A DNA stretch of 64,000 nucleotides, from NCBI RefSeq assembly GCF_033095865.1, contig NZ_AP019365.1, forward strand, positions 4,375,501 to 4,439,500, written 5' to 3'. Shown piece by piece: positions 52,100 through 61,756 of the stretch. The translations under genes were made by a program, and so were the position numbers. The stretch comes from Pseudomonas sp. KU43P (GTDB lineage: Bacteria > Pseudomonadota > Gammaproteobacteria > Pseudomonadales > Pseudomonadaceae). Position 1 is the stretch's first letter. Each line of letters begins with the position of its first letter. Under the pieces are notes generated by a model. The model was given only the letters and a program-made list of their open reading frames with translations. It ran no database searches and was not told the DNA's origin.

Positions 52100-52909
52100 T
52101 CAGCGCGTCTGCGCCTTAGCGCGCATCTTTACGGCCATGTCCGCCATCTCGTCATACAGCCGCTCCGGCGCCTGCTGCTTGAGCTGCCAAGCCTGACGCC
52201 CAGCCTCGTGCGGCAGGATCAGGAACTCGCCGGCAGCCACTTGCTGGTAGATGTAATCGGCGATATCCGCTGCGCTGATGGGCGAGCCTTCGAGCAACTT
52301 GCCGACCTGGGCCTTCATCGCCGGGTTCGGGCCACGGAACGAGTCGAGCAGGTTGGTCTGGAAGAACGACGGGCACACCACATGCACCGCCACCTCGACC
52401 TGGCGCAGTTCCACCAGCAGGCTTTCAGACAGTGCCAGCACACCAGCCTTGGCCACGTTGTAGTTGCTCATGCCCGGCCCCTGCATCAGCGCGGCCATGG
52501 AGGCCACGTTGATGATGCGCCCCTTGCTGCGTTCGAGCGCCGGCAGGAAGGCCTTGCAGCCCTTGACCACGCCCATCAGGTTGATCGCGATCTGCCAGTC
52601 CCAGTCTTCCAGCGACAGCTCGGCGAAGAAACCACCGGAAGCGACCCCGGCGTTGTTGACGATCACATCGACGCCGCCGAACTTTTCCTCGCAGGCCTGG
52701 GCCAGGGCCGTGAGCTGGCTGTAGTCGCGCACGTCGCAGCGCTGCACGAAGCCCTCACCGCCTGCGGCCCGCACCAGGTCGAGGGTTTCCCGCAGGCCAG
52801 CTTCGTTGACATCGGCCAGCGCCAGGCGCCAGCCCTCGCGCGCCCAGCGCAGGGCGATCTCGCGGCCGAGGCCGGATCCGGCGCCGGTGATCATGATGCG
52901 GTTATGCAT
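52100..52909 (-). CDS. SDR family oxidoreductase
   Basis: A 269-residue classical short-chain dehydrogenase. IMITGAGSGLGREIALRWA is the cofactor motif, IVNNAGVASGGFF the NNAG motif, INVASMAALMQG holds the Ser and YNVAKAG the Tyr/Lys. The substrate is unknown; the family includes ketoreductases and sugar or fatty-acyl dehydrogenases. It is a single gene, 127 bp upstream of rsmI on the same strand. Confidence 0.9.
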   Translation of the reverse strand: MHNRIMITGAGSGLGREIALRWAREGWRLALADVNEAGLRETLDLVRAAGGEGFVQRCDVRDYSQLTALAQACEEKFGGVDVIVNNAGVASGGFFAELSLEDWDWQIAINLMGVVKGCKAFLPALERSKGRIINVASMAALMQGPGMSNYNVAKAGVLALSESLLVELRQVEVAVHVVCPSFFQTNLLDSFRGPNPAMKAQVGKLLEGSPISAADIADYIYQQVAAGEFLILPHEAGRQAWQLKQQAPERLYDEMADMAVKMRAKAQTR

Positions 52910-53118
52910 GGTGCAGGCCTTGTTCTGATGGGGTTCAGCGAAGTCTAAACAAGGCAGCGCGGGCTGGCAGGGTCGATCAGGTTAGTGAATGGGGGAGCAT
53001 GACTCTGTTCCAGAACAGGCCACATGCCAATGGAATCTTTCACAAGCGGCGCCGGTCCCATTTAACAAGAGGCCAGCAGTCCGAGGCCCTTGACCCCTAA
53101 CCACGCAAGGACTCCGTC

Positions 53119-53271
53119 ATGACCACGATCCTCATCATCATCCTGATCCTGCTGTTGATTGGTGGCTTACCGGTCTTCCCTCACTCGCGCAGCTGGGGCT
53201 ACGGCCCTTCCGGTATCGTCGGCGTGGTGCTGGTGATTCTGTTGGTGCTGTTGTTGCTCGGCATGATATGA
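53119..53271 (+). CDS. DUF3309 small membrane protein
   Basis: A 50-residue protein, MTTILIIILILLLIGGLPVF then [11 protein letters not shown] and a second hydrophobic stretch ending LLGMI. This is the DUF3309 pattern, two short membrane helices around a SWGYGPSG loop; the function is unknown. The ATG at 53119 has AAGGA 7 nt upstream. Its last 73 bp overlap, in antisense, the 3' end of the hybrid kinase gene. Confidence 0.85.
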   Translation: MTTILIIILILLLIGGLPVFPHSRSWGYGPSGIVGVVLVILLVLLLLGMI

Positions 53272-56200
53272 GCTGACGCGTTCTGCCCGGCCTGGCGCTC
53301 CAGCTGCCGTTCCAGGCGACGCATGCCGTCGCCCATGGCACGGACGGCCAGGCCGAGCGCCAGCCGCTCCAGCGGCTCGGCGCGGCAGCAACGCTCGACC
53401 TGCTCGCACAAGGCAACCAGCGCTTCGGCACGGGCGATGCGCGCACCGCCTTTTACTCGGTGCGCCAGCTCGGCAATGGAGGTAGGGTCATCCCCTACCC
53501 CTTCCAGACGCTGCAGGTCTTCACGATTGCTGGCGCGCAGGTCGGCCAGCAAGGCCTTGAGTGCGGCTTCGTCATTGCCCACCAGATGCCTGAGGTGCGC
53601 CAGGCAAAGCATCGCCCCGTCTTCTTCCTGCGTCAGGGTGGGCTGGGCACTCATCAGCGCCCGGATCAGACTGTCGAGGTCCAACGGCTTGAACAGGCAG
53701 TCATCCATGCCTGCCTCGCAACTGCGCAGGCGCTCGCTTTCCTGGGCACTGGCGGTAAGCCCGATCAGTCGGCAGCGAGGGCGTGCGCTGCGGCGTTCGT
53801 GCTCACGGATGGCGCGGGCCAGGCCGTGGCCGTCGAGGCGCGGCATGTTGCAATCGCTGATGACCACATCGAAGTGTTCCTTGAGCCAAAGGCGCAAGGC
53901 CTGGGCGCCATCCTCCGCTACCCGCGCCTGATGCCCCAGGTAGTCCAGTTGCTGCGCCAGCAACAACCGGTTGGCCGGATAATCATCGACTACCAGCACC
54001 CGCAACCGCGGCCCGCCTTGAGCTGGCAGCAAGGGGAGCGATTCAGGTGCAGCTACCTCGGACGGCAGCAACGGCAACTTGAGCTGCACATGCGCTTCGG
54101 TGCCCTGCCCCAACGTACTGCGCAGACGCAGCTCGCCACCCATCAGTTGGCACAGGCTGCGGCTGATGCTCAGGCCCAGCCCGGCACTGGCCCGGGGTGA
54201 CTGCCTGTGGTTGCTGGCCTGGCGAAACCTTTGGCCGAGGCTGGCCAGTTCGCTGGCGGCGATGCCCACGCCGCTGTCCTTGACCTGCAGCGCAACGTTC
54301 ATCAAACCCTCGTCGGGCATGGCCTGCAGGCTGACCACGATCTGCCCGCGCGCGGTGAACTTGATGGCATTGCTCAGCAGGTTGGCCAGCACCTGTTTGA
54401 AGCGCAACGGGTCGAGCATTACCTCAGTATCCACCACGCCGCTCATCTGCATCTGCAGATCGAGCCCTTTGCCACGGGCCTGCTGCTCGAACAGCTGGAC
54501 CACCCGCGACACCAGTTCGCGCAGGCGTACGCGCTGCGGCGCCAGCTGCAGGTGCCCGGTCTCGATGCGGGTGATGTCGAGGATGTCGCCGATCAGCTCT
54601 TTCAGCCCGCGCGCGGCATCGGTGGCCACTTCGAGGGCCAGCCGGTCGAGGATGCCCTGGGCGGCCTTGCGCTGAGCCAGTTCCAGCATGCCTAGCACGG
54701 CGTGCAACGGCGTGCGGATTTCGTGGCTGATGGTAGCGAGGAACTCGGTCTTGGCCTGGTTGGCTGCATCCGCCGCCCGCTTGGCCCGCCGCAATCGCAC
54801 CTGCCGCCGGCGCAGGTAGCGGATCCACTGGAAGGCCAGCAGCAGCAAGCCGAACACGATGCCGAAGCCGAACAGGATCTTGCTCCGGTGACGCGACCAG
54901 ACGCCGTCGGGGACGATCATCGGGTTGCGCCAGCGGCGCACCAGGGCGTCGGTCTCGCGTGGGGTCAGGCTCAGTAACACACTGTCGATGATGCCCAGCA
55001 GCTCACTAGCACCGCGGACGCCGGCCAAGGCGAAGTGCGCCGGCGGCAAGGCCAGGCTGGCACTGATCTGCAGCGTCCCGGGATACCACCGCGCGACCAG
55101 TGGCCGTGCATCGTCGAGGGTCAGCAGGGCAGCATCCACCTTGCCATCGGCGACCGCACGCAAGGCGTGCAGCGGACCGGGCAACAGAAGCTGGCGCACC
55201 TGCGGATAACGCTGTTGCAGCACCTCGACCATGGCGCTGCCCCAGACCAGCGCCACCCACCGTCCGTCCAGTTGTTCAAGGCTGTCCGGTGCCTTGGCGC
55301 CCTTGCGGCTGACCAACACCCGCGACGCGCTCAGGTAGGCTCGGCTGAAGCCCAGACGTTGCTCCAGCCGGGCGCTGTAGGGCAAGCCTGCGATCAATTG
55401 CGCCTTGCCATGGGTGACCTGTTCGATCATCTGCTCGACGCCCGCGCCAGCCTGCACATCGAATTCCAACCCCGTGCGCCGGGTAATCAGTTGCAGCACA
55501 TCCAGTGTCAGGCCACGCAGTTCGCCCTTGCTGTCTCGGTAGCTCAAGGGCAGCACCTGGTCATCCACCAACACCCGCACACGGGGGTTGTCGTTCAGCC
55601 AGCGCTGCTGGGCATCGCTCAACTGCACCGATTGCGTCGCGCGCGCGCTACCTGCCAGTGGGCGCCAGCGCTCGCTGATGCGGGTGCGCTCGACGTCGCG
55701 GATGCCATCGAGAGCCGCGTCTACCAGCCGCGGCAGCGGCGAGCCGTTGTCGAGCATGGCAAAACCGATGCCCTGGCGCGGCAAGGCCGCGTGGCCGATC
55801 TCTTCCACCCCGCCCAGCTGGCTGCGCCCTTGTACGTAGCGCGCGACCAGCGCGTTGCCCAAGTACAGGTCGGCCTTGCCCAGGGTCAGGGCGGCCAGGG
55901 CGCTGAATGGCGTCGGGTGCACTTGTAACTGGGCCTGCGGATAGAACTGGCTGACCTGATCCACAGGGCGATAGCCATCGACCATCACCAGGCGCAACGA
56001 TGTGCCACGCTGGATGCTGCTTTTCAGGTCCTGGGCGAGTAGCAGCGGGTGGTCCTCGGCGTACGCCGACGACAAGCGCAAGCCTGCTTGCAGCGCTTGC
56101 TGGGTGGTCACCGAACCGAGCAGGTCGATCGTCCCTTCACGCAATGCCGCAACCGCCGTTTCGAAGCCGTTGAACACCTGAACCTGCATGTCCAGATTCA

Positions 56201-56456
56201 GGTATTCGGCCACCAGGCCTGCATAGTCGGCGGTGATGCCTTCGTAGGCGCGGCCGGTACCGAGAATATCGAGCGGCGGCTGGTCATTGCCGAGCACACC
56301 CAGGCGCAGCACACGATGGCGCCACAGCCAGCGCAGATCGACGAGGCCAGGCTCGGCACGCGGCCCTTCGAACGCCGCACGGCCGTGGAACGTGGGCGTC
56401 GCCAGGCCCGGCAAGGGAAGCAGACAGCACAGCAACATCAGCCAGAGTGCACGCAC
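53199..56456 (-). CDS. BvgS-like hybrid histidine kinase
   Basis: A 1085-residue unorthodox sensor kinase. A signal peptide ([16 protein letters not shown]) is followed by two tandem periplasmic Venus-flytrap (PBPb) domains (~48-270 and ~290-515), a membrane helix (~523-545), a HisKA domain with H578 ([12 protein letters not shown]), HATPase ([16 protein letters not shown]), a receiver with D868 ([11 protein letters not shown]) and an HPt domain with H999 ([10 protein letters not shown]). This is the BvgS/RocS/EvgS layout. The start is a GTG at 56456, 3 bp after the response regulator stop; an ATG at 56438 is possible. The last ~28 residues lie beyond the HPt domain and are encoded opposite the DUF3309 gene. 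Confidence 0.92.
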   Translation of the reverse strand: MRALWLMLLCCLLPLPGLATPTFHGRAAFEGPRAEPGLVDLRWLWRHRVLRLGVLGNDQPPLDILGTGRAYEGITADYAGLVAEYLNLDMQVQVFNGFETAVAALREGTIDLLGSVTTQQALQAGLRLSSAYAEDHPLLLAQDLKSSIQRGTSLRLVMVDGYRPVDQVSQFYPQAQLQVHPTPFSALAALTLGKADLYLGNALVARYVQGRSQLGGVEEIGHAALPRQGIGFAMLDNGSPLPRLVDAALDGIRDVERTRISERWRPLAGSARATQSVQLSDAQQRWLNDNPRVRVLVDDQVLPLSYRDSKGELRGLTLDVLQLITRRTGLEFDVQAGAGVEQMIEQVTHGKAQLIAGLPYSARLEQRLGFSRAYLSASRVLVSRKGAKAPDSLEQLDGRWVALVWGSAMVEVLQQRYPQVRQLLLPGPLHALRAVADGKVDAALLTLDDARPLVARWYPGTLQISASLALPPAHFALAGVRGASELLGIIDSVLLSLTPRETDALVRRWRNPMIVPDGVWSRHRSKILFGFGIVFGLLLLAFQWIRYLRRRQVRLRRAKRAADAANQAKTEFLATISHEIRTPLHAVLGMLELAQRKAAQGILDRLALEVATDAARGLKELIGDILDITRIETGHLQLAPQRVRLRELVSRVVQLFEQQARGKGLDLQMQMSGVVDTEVMLDPLRFKQVLANLLSNAIKFTARGQIVVSLQAMPDEGLMNVALQVKDSGVGIAASELASLGQRFRQASNHRQSPRASAGLGLSISRSLCQLMGGELRLRSTLGQGTEAHVQLKLPLLPSEVAAPESLPLLPAQGGPRLRVLVVDDYPANRLLLAQQLDYLGHQARVAEDGAQALRLWLKEHFDVVISDCNMPRLDGHGLARAIREHERRSARPRCRLIGLTASAQESERLRSCEAGMDDCLFKPLDLDSLIRALMSAQPTLTQEEDGAMLCLAHLRHLVGNDEAALKALLADLRASNREDLQRLEGVGDDPTSIAELAHRVKGGARIARAEALVALCEQVERCCRAEPLERLALGLAVRAMGDGMRRLERQLERQAGQNASAHIMPSNNSTNRITSTTPTIPEGP

Positions 56457-56459
56457 GGG

Positions 56460-57086
56460 TCAGATCAGTTGGTTGCGACGAGCGAAATCCGCCATGTCGA
56501 TGAGCGAATTGAGTCGCAGCTTCTCCAGCAGGCGCCCTTTGTAAGTGCTGACGGTCTTGTTGCTCAGCAACATGGCCTCGCCGATGGCCTTGTTGCTCAA
56601 GCCCCGGGACAGGTGTTGCAGGATCATCAGCTCACGGTGGCTCAGGCTGGCAATGCGCTGTGCGTCGGTGGCATGCAGCTCTTGGCTGTACACCGAGCTC
56701 AGCGCCACATCGGGGAAGTAGGTGAACCCCGACAGCACTGCGCGCACCGCCTTGTTCAGCTCGCTCAGGTCGTTGGTCTTGGACACGAAGCCGGCCGCCC
56801 CTGCCTGCATGCAGCGCAAGGAATACGCCTCGGCCAGGTGCGACGTCAGCACCAGGGTCTTGCTTGGGGGGTCATGTCGCTTGACCCGCGCGATCACCTC
56901 CATGCCGTCCATCCCGGGCAGGCTGATGTCGAGGATGATGATGTCCGGCGTCTGTTCGCGCGCCATGCGTACTGCATCGATGCCGTTGTCGGCCTCGCCG
57001 ACGATCTGCAAGTGCTCCTGGCGCAGCAGCATGCACACCGTGGAACGGATGAAAGGGTGGTCGTCGACCACCAGTGCTCTATTCAT
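56460..57086 (-). CDS. BvgA-like LuxR-family response regulator
   Basis: A 208-residue response regulator: an N-terminal receiver (D8, D9, phospho-acceptor D53 in ILDISLPGMDG, T81 and K103), a linker, and a C-terminal LuxR-type HTH (LSHRELMILQHLSRGLSNKA, NKTVSTYKGRLLEKL). It is the obvious partner of the adjoining hybrid kinase and of the BvgA/RocA1/CblR type. The ATG at 57086 has GAGGG 6 nt upstream. It likely acts on the fimbrial genes through the palindromes upstream of the chaperone and pilin genes; that is inference. Confidence 0.92.
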   Translation of the reverse strand: MNRALVVDDHPFIRSTVCMLLRQEHLQIVGEADNGIDAVRMAREQTPDIIILDISLPGMDGMEVIARVKRHDPPSKTLVLTSHLAEAYSLRCMQAGAAGFVSKTNDLSELNKAVRAVLSGFTYFPDVALSSVYSQELHATDAQRIASLSHRELMILQHLSRGLSNKAIGEAMLLSNKTVSTYKGRLLEKLRLNSLIDMADFARRNQLI

Positions 57087-57125
57087 GGTTGCCCTCGTTT
57101 GGCAGATCACCGGACGCCACAGGGC

Positions 57126-57860
57126 TCATCCTTCCAGTACCATGGCCTTGCGTTCGGCACCTTCATGCAACTCGAACTGGTGCACCTTGGCAGCATGCCC
57201 ATCGAACTGCCGGGTGCGCCCAGGCAGCAAGTGGTGCTTGGTAGCCGGATCGCAGACCTGGTCCTGGGCCTGGCACTGGCGGAAATGGTCGAGCACCACG
57301 GTGGCGTTGCCCTGGTTGGTCACGGTCAGCGCGCCGGCCTGACGGCGAATCGGGGTCTGGTAGCGGGTTGCGTTCGGGCGCACAAACAACAGCGTGCCAT
57401 AGCCGGCAAGCAGGTTGACGCCTGCCTTGAGGCTGTCACGGTATTGCTCGGCTTCTGTCTCGCTGACGGCAAAACCATCGCCCTGCTCCGGCAGCACCGG
57501 GATGAAACGCAAGCGGTAGTAACGCTCCTTGTCACGGCTACCGCGGTACAGCAGGCGTACCGCCTGCATGCCGCGCGCCGGCACGATCAGCCGCGCCGGG
57601 CTGACCACCAGCCCGCGCTGTTCGAGGGCCAGGCCTTCGAGGGCAACTTCACGGGGCGCACCGCTGCCTTCGTACACCAGTTCGACCACGCTGACCTTGA
57701 CGAAGGCCGTGGAGTCGCCGCCATTTCGCACACGCTTGAGCAAGGTGCTCTTGCCTTCCTCCAAGTAATCGTAGAGCCCGCCGACATTCAGTTCGGGTGC
57801 CGCCTGGGCTGCGCAAGGCAGCATCGCCAGGGTCAGGCAGACATATCGAAACAGCCTCAT
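57126..57860 (-). CDS. Periplasmic fimbrial chaperone (CS1/cable-pilus type)
   Basis: A 244-residue secreted chaperone: a signal peptide (MRLFRYVCLTLAMLPCAAQA), then ELNVGGLYDYLEEGKS, the pilin-binding strand region VVSPARLIVPARGMQAVRLLYR and a Cys-containing second domain. This fits the alternate (alpha) chaperone class, CfaA/CblB-like, more than PapD. It would hold pilin subunits in the periplasm until the usher accepts them. It lies between the adhesin and the response regulator, 39 bp from the latter, with TGAGGAG ahead of its ATG. Confidence 0.83.
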   Translation of the reverse strand: MRLFRYVCLTLAMLPCAAQAAPELNVGGLYDYLEEGKSTLLKRVRNGGDSTAFVKVSVVELVYEGSGAPREVALEGLALEQRGLVVSPARLIVPARGMQAVRLLYRGSRDKERYYRLRFIPVLPEQGDGFAVSETEAEQYRDSLKAGVNLLAGYGTLLFVRPNATRYQTPIRRQAGALTVTNQGNATVVLDHFRQCQAQDQVCDPATKHHLLPGRTRQFDGHAAKVHQFELHEGAERKAMVLEG

Positions 57861-57944
57861 GAATAACTCCTCATAGCAAAAACCGCTGATAGCGAATCAG
57901 TATCACTCCAGCCATAGTGGTCTTCTGCGCGCCCGCAAAATGCA

Positions 57945-57975
57945 GGAAATTTCCCTGCGGCTTGAGGAAATTTCC
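57945..57975. promoter_or_regulatory. Two GGAAATTTCC palindromes 21 bp apart, likely regulator operators
   Basis: Perfect 10-bp palindromes GGAAATTTCC at 57945-57954 and 57966-57975, the second extended to AGGAAATTTCCT followed by A. They lie 85-115 bp upstream of the chaperone start, in the 135-bp gap after the adhesin gene. They resemble inverted BvgA heptads (TTTCCTA type) placed two helical turns apart. A TTTTTGC-rich stretch flanks them. Confidence 0.6.
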
Positions 57976-57995
57976 TAAAGACAGCTTTTTGCTTT

Positions 57996-59171
57996 TTACA
58001 ACTGCGCCTCGAATACCACGGTCACCAACCCTTCATAGCGGCTACCCGGGTGGGCCAGCATGCTCGGCACATCACTGCCAGCCACCTCGAAATGCAGTTG
58101 GCCAGGCTGATTCCATACCGTGCTGATGGGTTCGACCTGAAGCGCTGCGGCCTCGTGGGTGGGGATCGCCACGCGGTTGATGGGTTTGCCGCCATGCTGC
58201 ATGCCGGCGGGCAACGTCACCGCCACCTGCACCGGCACCATGTGGCCGCTGCTTTCGCGCAATCCACAGATACCGGCCAATTCGTACTGGCAACGTTTGT
58301 AGAGTTTGATCGGCCCGGTGCTCCAGATGCGCAGGGGTATGTCACGGAACAGTCGTGGAGGCGTACTCCGCCCGCTCAGCCAGGCCATCCAGCCGCCCGG
58401 CGGCTCCAGCACGGCGCGGTCGGAGCCAGGAGGAAACTGCAAATACAAGTCGTGCTGCACATCCAGTTCGAAGTTCACCGTGAGCCGGGTGCCGTTGAGG
58501 TTCGAAACCGCGTTGCCGAAATCGAAATCACCACCTGGTCCAATGGTGTAATCCACAGAACCTCGGTAGATGCCCTGGGGCATGCCGATCGGGCGCGGCA
58601 TGATCAACTCGTAGCCGACGCCGAACTGCGTCACTTGTACGTCGGTGCGCAGGCCAACGTTGGTATTGCTAGCGTCATGGCAAGGTTGTGGGGCCGGTGG
58701 ATTGAGAATGCCCCAACGGAAACGCACCGCGCTCCTGTTGCTGATCGCCGTGAAAAGCTCGCAGCCACCCCGGCCGTCCCCTTCCACCCTGTTAGGTTGC
58801 AGTAGCTTCAGGTGCTGGCTGAGCGAGCGAAACCTGAACGTCAGCTCATAGCTGCGACCGGTTTCACTGATGACTTGCACCCTTCGCTCTGCGGGCATCT
58901 GTATGTAGTGCCGATCACGCTGCTCGGACGCCTGGTTGACAATGGTCTTGTCGTAGGTGATGGGCAGGTCGGCGACGAAATTGAAGTTGTTCACCCGACA
59001 TGACTCTGGCCACACCGCGCAGAATGCTGCCGGCGGGGTAATGTTTTCGAACCTCCCGGAAGCCTCCCCGCGGTAGCGCAAGCGCAGGTCCATCTCCAAG
59101 CCCATGCTCGGGTTTGGCACGAAACCGCCCAGCAAGGCGAGCACCAGTGCAAATAGACAAATCCGGCTCAA
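57996..59171 (-). CDS. Fimbrial tip adhesin/minor pilin (CblD/CfaE-like)
   Basis: A 391-residue secreted protein: a signal peptide (SRICLFALVLALLGGF, cleavage near SMGLE), then a large, Cys-containing beta-rich region (FCAVWPESCRV, GGCELFTAI, CQYELAGICGL) and a pilin-like C-terminal end FEAQL. By position after the usher, size and pattern it is the CS1-type initiator/tip subunit. The start is a TTG at 59171: GGAG is 8 nt upstream and TTGA overlaps the usher stop, which explains why an ATG is not found. The alternative upstream reading is a non-conserved Arg/Gly-rich extension. Confidence 0.8.
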   Translation of the reverse strand: MSRICLFALVLALLGGFVPNPSMGLEMDLRLRYRGEASGRFENITPPAAFCAVWPESCRVNNFNFVADLPITYDKTIVNQASEQRDRHYIQMPAERRVQVISETGRSYELTFRFRSLSQHLKLLQPNRVEGDGRGGCELFTAISNRSAVRFRWGILNPPAPQPCHDASNTNVGLRTDVQVTQFGVGYELIMPRPIGMPQGIYRGSVDYTIGPGGDFDFGNAVSNLNGTRLTVNFELDVQHDLYLQFPPGSDRAVLEPPGGWMAWLSGRSTPPRLFRDIPLRIWSTGPIKLYKRCQYELAGICGLRESSGHMVPVQVAVTLPAGMQHGGKPINRVAIPTHEAAALQVEPISTVWNQPGQLHFEVAGSDVPSMLAHPGSRYEGLVTVVFEAQL

Positions 59172-61657
59172 CTCTTGTTCTCCATCGGTACGCCCTCGGC
59201 CTGGGCCATGCGCCCTGGCACACACTGCAGATCGCCCGCCAGCAGTACGTCCCCCTCGCGCTCCAGGCGATTGAAGTCCAGCTGCAGCAGGCACAACGAC
59301 TCGCCGCCCTGGCGTACCTCCAGGGTCGGGGTCGACTCGCTCATTTCCACCGCGAAATGACCGCCCGGTTCACTGACACTGCGGCTGGCATGGTTGACCA
59401 CCTGCACACCCTGCATCGGCTGCCCCTGGCGGTTCAGCAGGCGTCCAAGCACGGTGACCGTGCGCATCACCCGCAACTTGCGGTAGCCCACACCACCCCG
59501 GTTGAGGTGGTAGTCGAAGCTGGTGGGCTGGATCACTGCCGCCTCGTCGTCGCCTTCCAGGTCGAACTGCACATAGCCTGACTTGTAGGCCCCTACCGGA
59601 ATCACGTTGCGCCCCGGCTGCAAGGAGGCGCTCAGGCCGTGCTGGTCATCGGCGCGCAGTACCAGGCCTTCGATGTCGCTTTCCACATCGACGATCAGCC
59701 CGGCGTCGTGGGGCAGGTACTGACCGGTCATGGCCAGCTTGCCCTCGCCCACGGCCACGATGCTCTGCAGGTTCAGGCCGGCACTGACTTCACCGTTGTA
59801 GGACGAACTCTGGGCGTAGGCATCGCCATGCAGCACCTGGTTCTGGAACTGGGCATTGCCGCCCAGGCCTGCGCCATAACGGTCGACCGTGGCGGTGGCG
59901 CCGAGGCTGCGTACCACGCCGAGATCGACATCGCGCTGGTACGACAGCGACGCGTTGTGGTCACGCCCGCCATCATGCGAAGTGCGGCTGCCGATGCTGG
60001 CGGCAATGCGCTCGCCGGGGCCACCGAGGCTCATGCTCACGGCCAGGTTGACGCCACGGCTACGGGCGTCGCCGCTGCTGCGGGTGCCTGGGCGATCGAA
60101 CAGGGTCAGGCGCCAGTTGGCGTCGGAGCCGAGGAACTTGCCATAGTGCGACCAACCCAGGTCGATGCCCATGCCATCGGCGGCACCGGAGCTGTGGGCC
60201 AGGCGGATGGTCGCCGTGCTGCGGTTATCCAGGCGATGGGTGAGCAACAGCGAACTCTGGCTCTGCTCTTCGTAGCGTACGTATTGGCTGTGCGTCGAGC
60301 GGCTGGTGGTTTCCAGCCATGCGCGGCTGTGGCTGAGCACCAGTGAACCGAGGTCGTGGCTGTGGATCATCTGCAGGTCATAGCCATTGCCCTGGTCTTC
60401 GGTGCGATAGACGTTGCCATAGAGCTTCAGCCGGTCCAGCGCGTCCCAGTCCAGCGAGGTGCCGTACTGCATGGCTTCATCGACCTGCTGCACAGAAAGG
60501 CCCAGTACCGCCCGTGGGTGCAGCAGGTAGTTGGCGAGCACCCCGGCACTGAGGCTGTCGTCGTGCTGCTCATCCCAGTTGCTCAGCAGGCTGGTCTGCT
60601 GGCCCAGGTACAGGTTGTAGCGCCAGCGGCTGTCGGGGTTGCGCCAACTGCTGGGCTTGTAGACGAATTCGTCGGTGCGTGAGGTTTCCTGGCCGTCTTC
60701 GAGCAGGCGCACTTCGACCTGATAGATGCCGCCCGGCAGCACTCGGGTGTCCAGTGCTTGCAGGCCGGGCTGCACCGGCTGACTGTTGATCAGCACGCCG
60801 TTGCGGTAGATCTCCACCACGCCGGGGCGGTTGGGGGTGACATAGATCGGTGTGGAACTGGGCTGGCCGTTGTCGATCAGCAGGCTGTCGCTGCTGCCGA
60901 ACATCAGGCCCAAGGTGGTGTCGGGGCTCTGGCCGAGCAGCCGGGGCTGGCGGGTCAGGCCCTGGGCGCCAGGGGTGAAGTAGCCCAGGCGGTAGAAATG
61001 TTCATCGTGCAGGCGCTCGGCATACAGCTGACTGACCCGGTGGCGGGTGTCCTGACCACTGATGCCGCCACGGTCGACCTGGGCATTGGCCAGTGTCGTC
61101 CAGTTGTCGAGACTGCCTTGACCCTGCAGCGAATACAGCCCGCTGGTCTCGCGCCCGTCACTGACCAGGTTGAGCTGGTTGCGCAGCAACAGACCGCTGC
61201 CGTGTTCGGGCAGCGTGTGAAAACGCGGGGCATCGCCGGCCAGCTCGGCAGCGTGGGTGAGCAGCGATAGCTGCGAGTTGACCAGGCTGTAGTGGATCGC
61301 ACGCAGGCCGTCCGGGCAGTCCTTCTGGCAGTCACCGAGCGGCCGGCCGCTGGCCAGGCGCTCCTGCCAGCGGCGGCGCAGGCTTTCCGGCTCGCGGCTT
61401 TCCAGGTGGTCGGTGAATTCCAGCAACTGCACCCGCTCGTCGCGACTGAGCACGACCATGGCATCGCCCAGGTAGCGGCCATCCAGGTCGACCCGAACCG
61501 CCAACGGCACATCGAAGAAGTGCTCCTCGAATTCCCGTGGCAGGCCCTGGGCCTGGCTGACCACGCCCAGGGCGTTGCCTGTGGCAGTTGCAGTGGCTGG
61601 AAGCACGGCAAGGCATGCCGTGAGCAGCAAAGTCTTTGTAGTTAAGGAAAAGGCCAT
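59168..61657 (-). CDS. Outer-membrane fimbrial usher (CS1 type)
   Basis: An 829-residue outer-membrane usher. After a signal peptide (MAFSLTTKTLLLTACLAVLP) comes an N-terminal domain with FEEHFFDVPLAVRVDLDGRY and a CxxxC-like pair (DCQKDCPDG), then a long beta-barrel region (GVVEIYRNGVLINSQPVQPG, LPGGIYQVEV, many aromatic-ended strands) and a C-terminal plug/carboxypeptidase-like part with VLGRLLNRQGQPM. This matches TcfC/CfaC/CblC-type ushers of the alternate chaperone pathway. The ATG at 61657 is preferred; a TTG at 61675 is possible. It follows the pilin after a 99-bp gap with a hairpin and overlaps the adhesin. Confidence 0.88.
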   Translation of the reverse strand: MAFSLTTKTLLLTACLAVLPATATATGNALGVVSQAQGLPREFEEHFFDVPLAVRVDLDGRYLGDAMVVLSRDERVQLLEFTDHLESREPESLRRRWQERLASGRPLGDCQKDCPDGLRAIHYSLVNSQLSLLTHAAELAGDAPRFHTLPEHGSGLLLRNQLNLVSDGRETSGLYSLQGQGSLDNWTTLANAQVDRGGISGQDTRHRVSQLYAERLHDEHFYRLGYFTPGAQGLTRQPRLLGQSPDTTLGLMFGSSDSLLIDNGQPSSTPIYVTPNRPGVVEIYRNGVLINSQPVQPGLQALDTRVLPGGIYQVEVRLLEDGQETSRTDEFVYKPSSWRNPDSRWRYNLYLGQQTSLLSNWDEQHDDSLSAGVLANYLLHPRAVLGLSVQQVDEAMQYGTSLDWDALDRLKLYGNVYRTEDQGNGYDLQMIHSHDLGSLVLSHSRAWLETTSRSTHSQYVRYEEQSQSSLLLTHRLDNRSTATIRLAHSSGAADGMGIDLGWSHYGKFLGSDANWRLTLFDRPGTRSSGDARSRGVNLAVSMSLGGPGERIAASIGSRTSHDGGRDHNASLSYQRDVDLGVVRSLGATATVDRYGAGLGGNAQFQNQVLHGDAYAQSSSYNGEVSAGLNLQSIVAVGEGKLAMTGQYLPHDAGLIVDVESDIEGLVLRADDQHGLSASLQPGRNVIPVGAYKSGYVQFDLEGDDEAAVIQPTSFDYHLNRGGVGYRKLRVMRTVTVLGRLLNRQGQPMQGVQVVNHASRSVSEPGGHFAVEMSESTPTLEVRQGGESLCLLQLDFNRLEREGDVLLAGDLQCVPGRMAQAEGVPMENKS

Positions 61658-61687
61658 GACCCTGTCTGCGAGCAAACGTCGCCCTCA

Positions 61688-61708
61688 CCCCCGGCGCGAA
61701 CCAGGGGG
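61688..61708 (-). other. Hairpin between pilin and usher genes
   Basis: CCCCCGG (61688-61694) pairs with CCAGGGGG (61701-61708), one bulged base, 6-nt loop. No T run follows on the minus strand. Such intercistronic hairpins often protect major-pilin mRNA. Confidence 0.5.
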
Positions 61709-61756
61709 CGAAGGAGAGCAACAACGGATGAAGGGAAAATGTGCGAGCAGGTCAGA

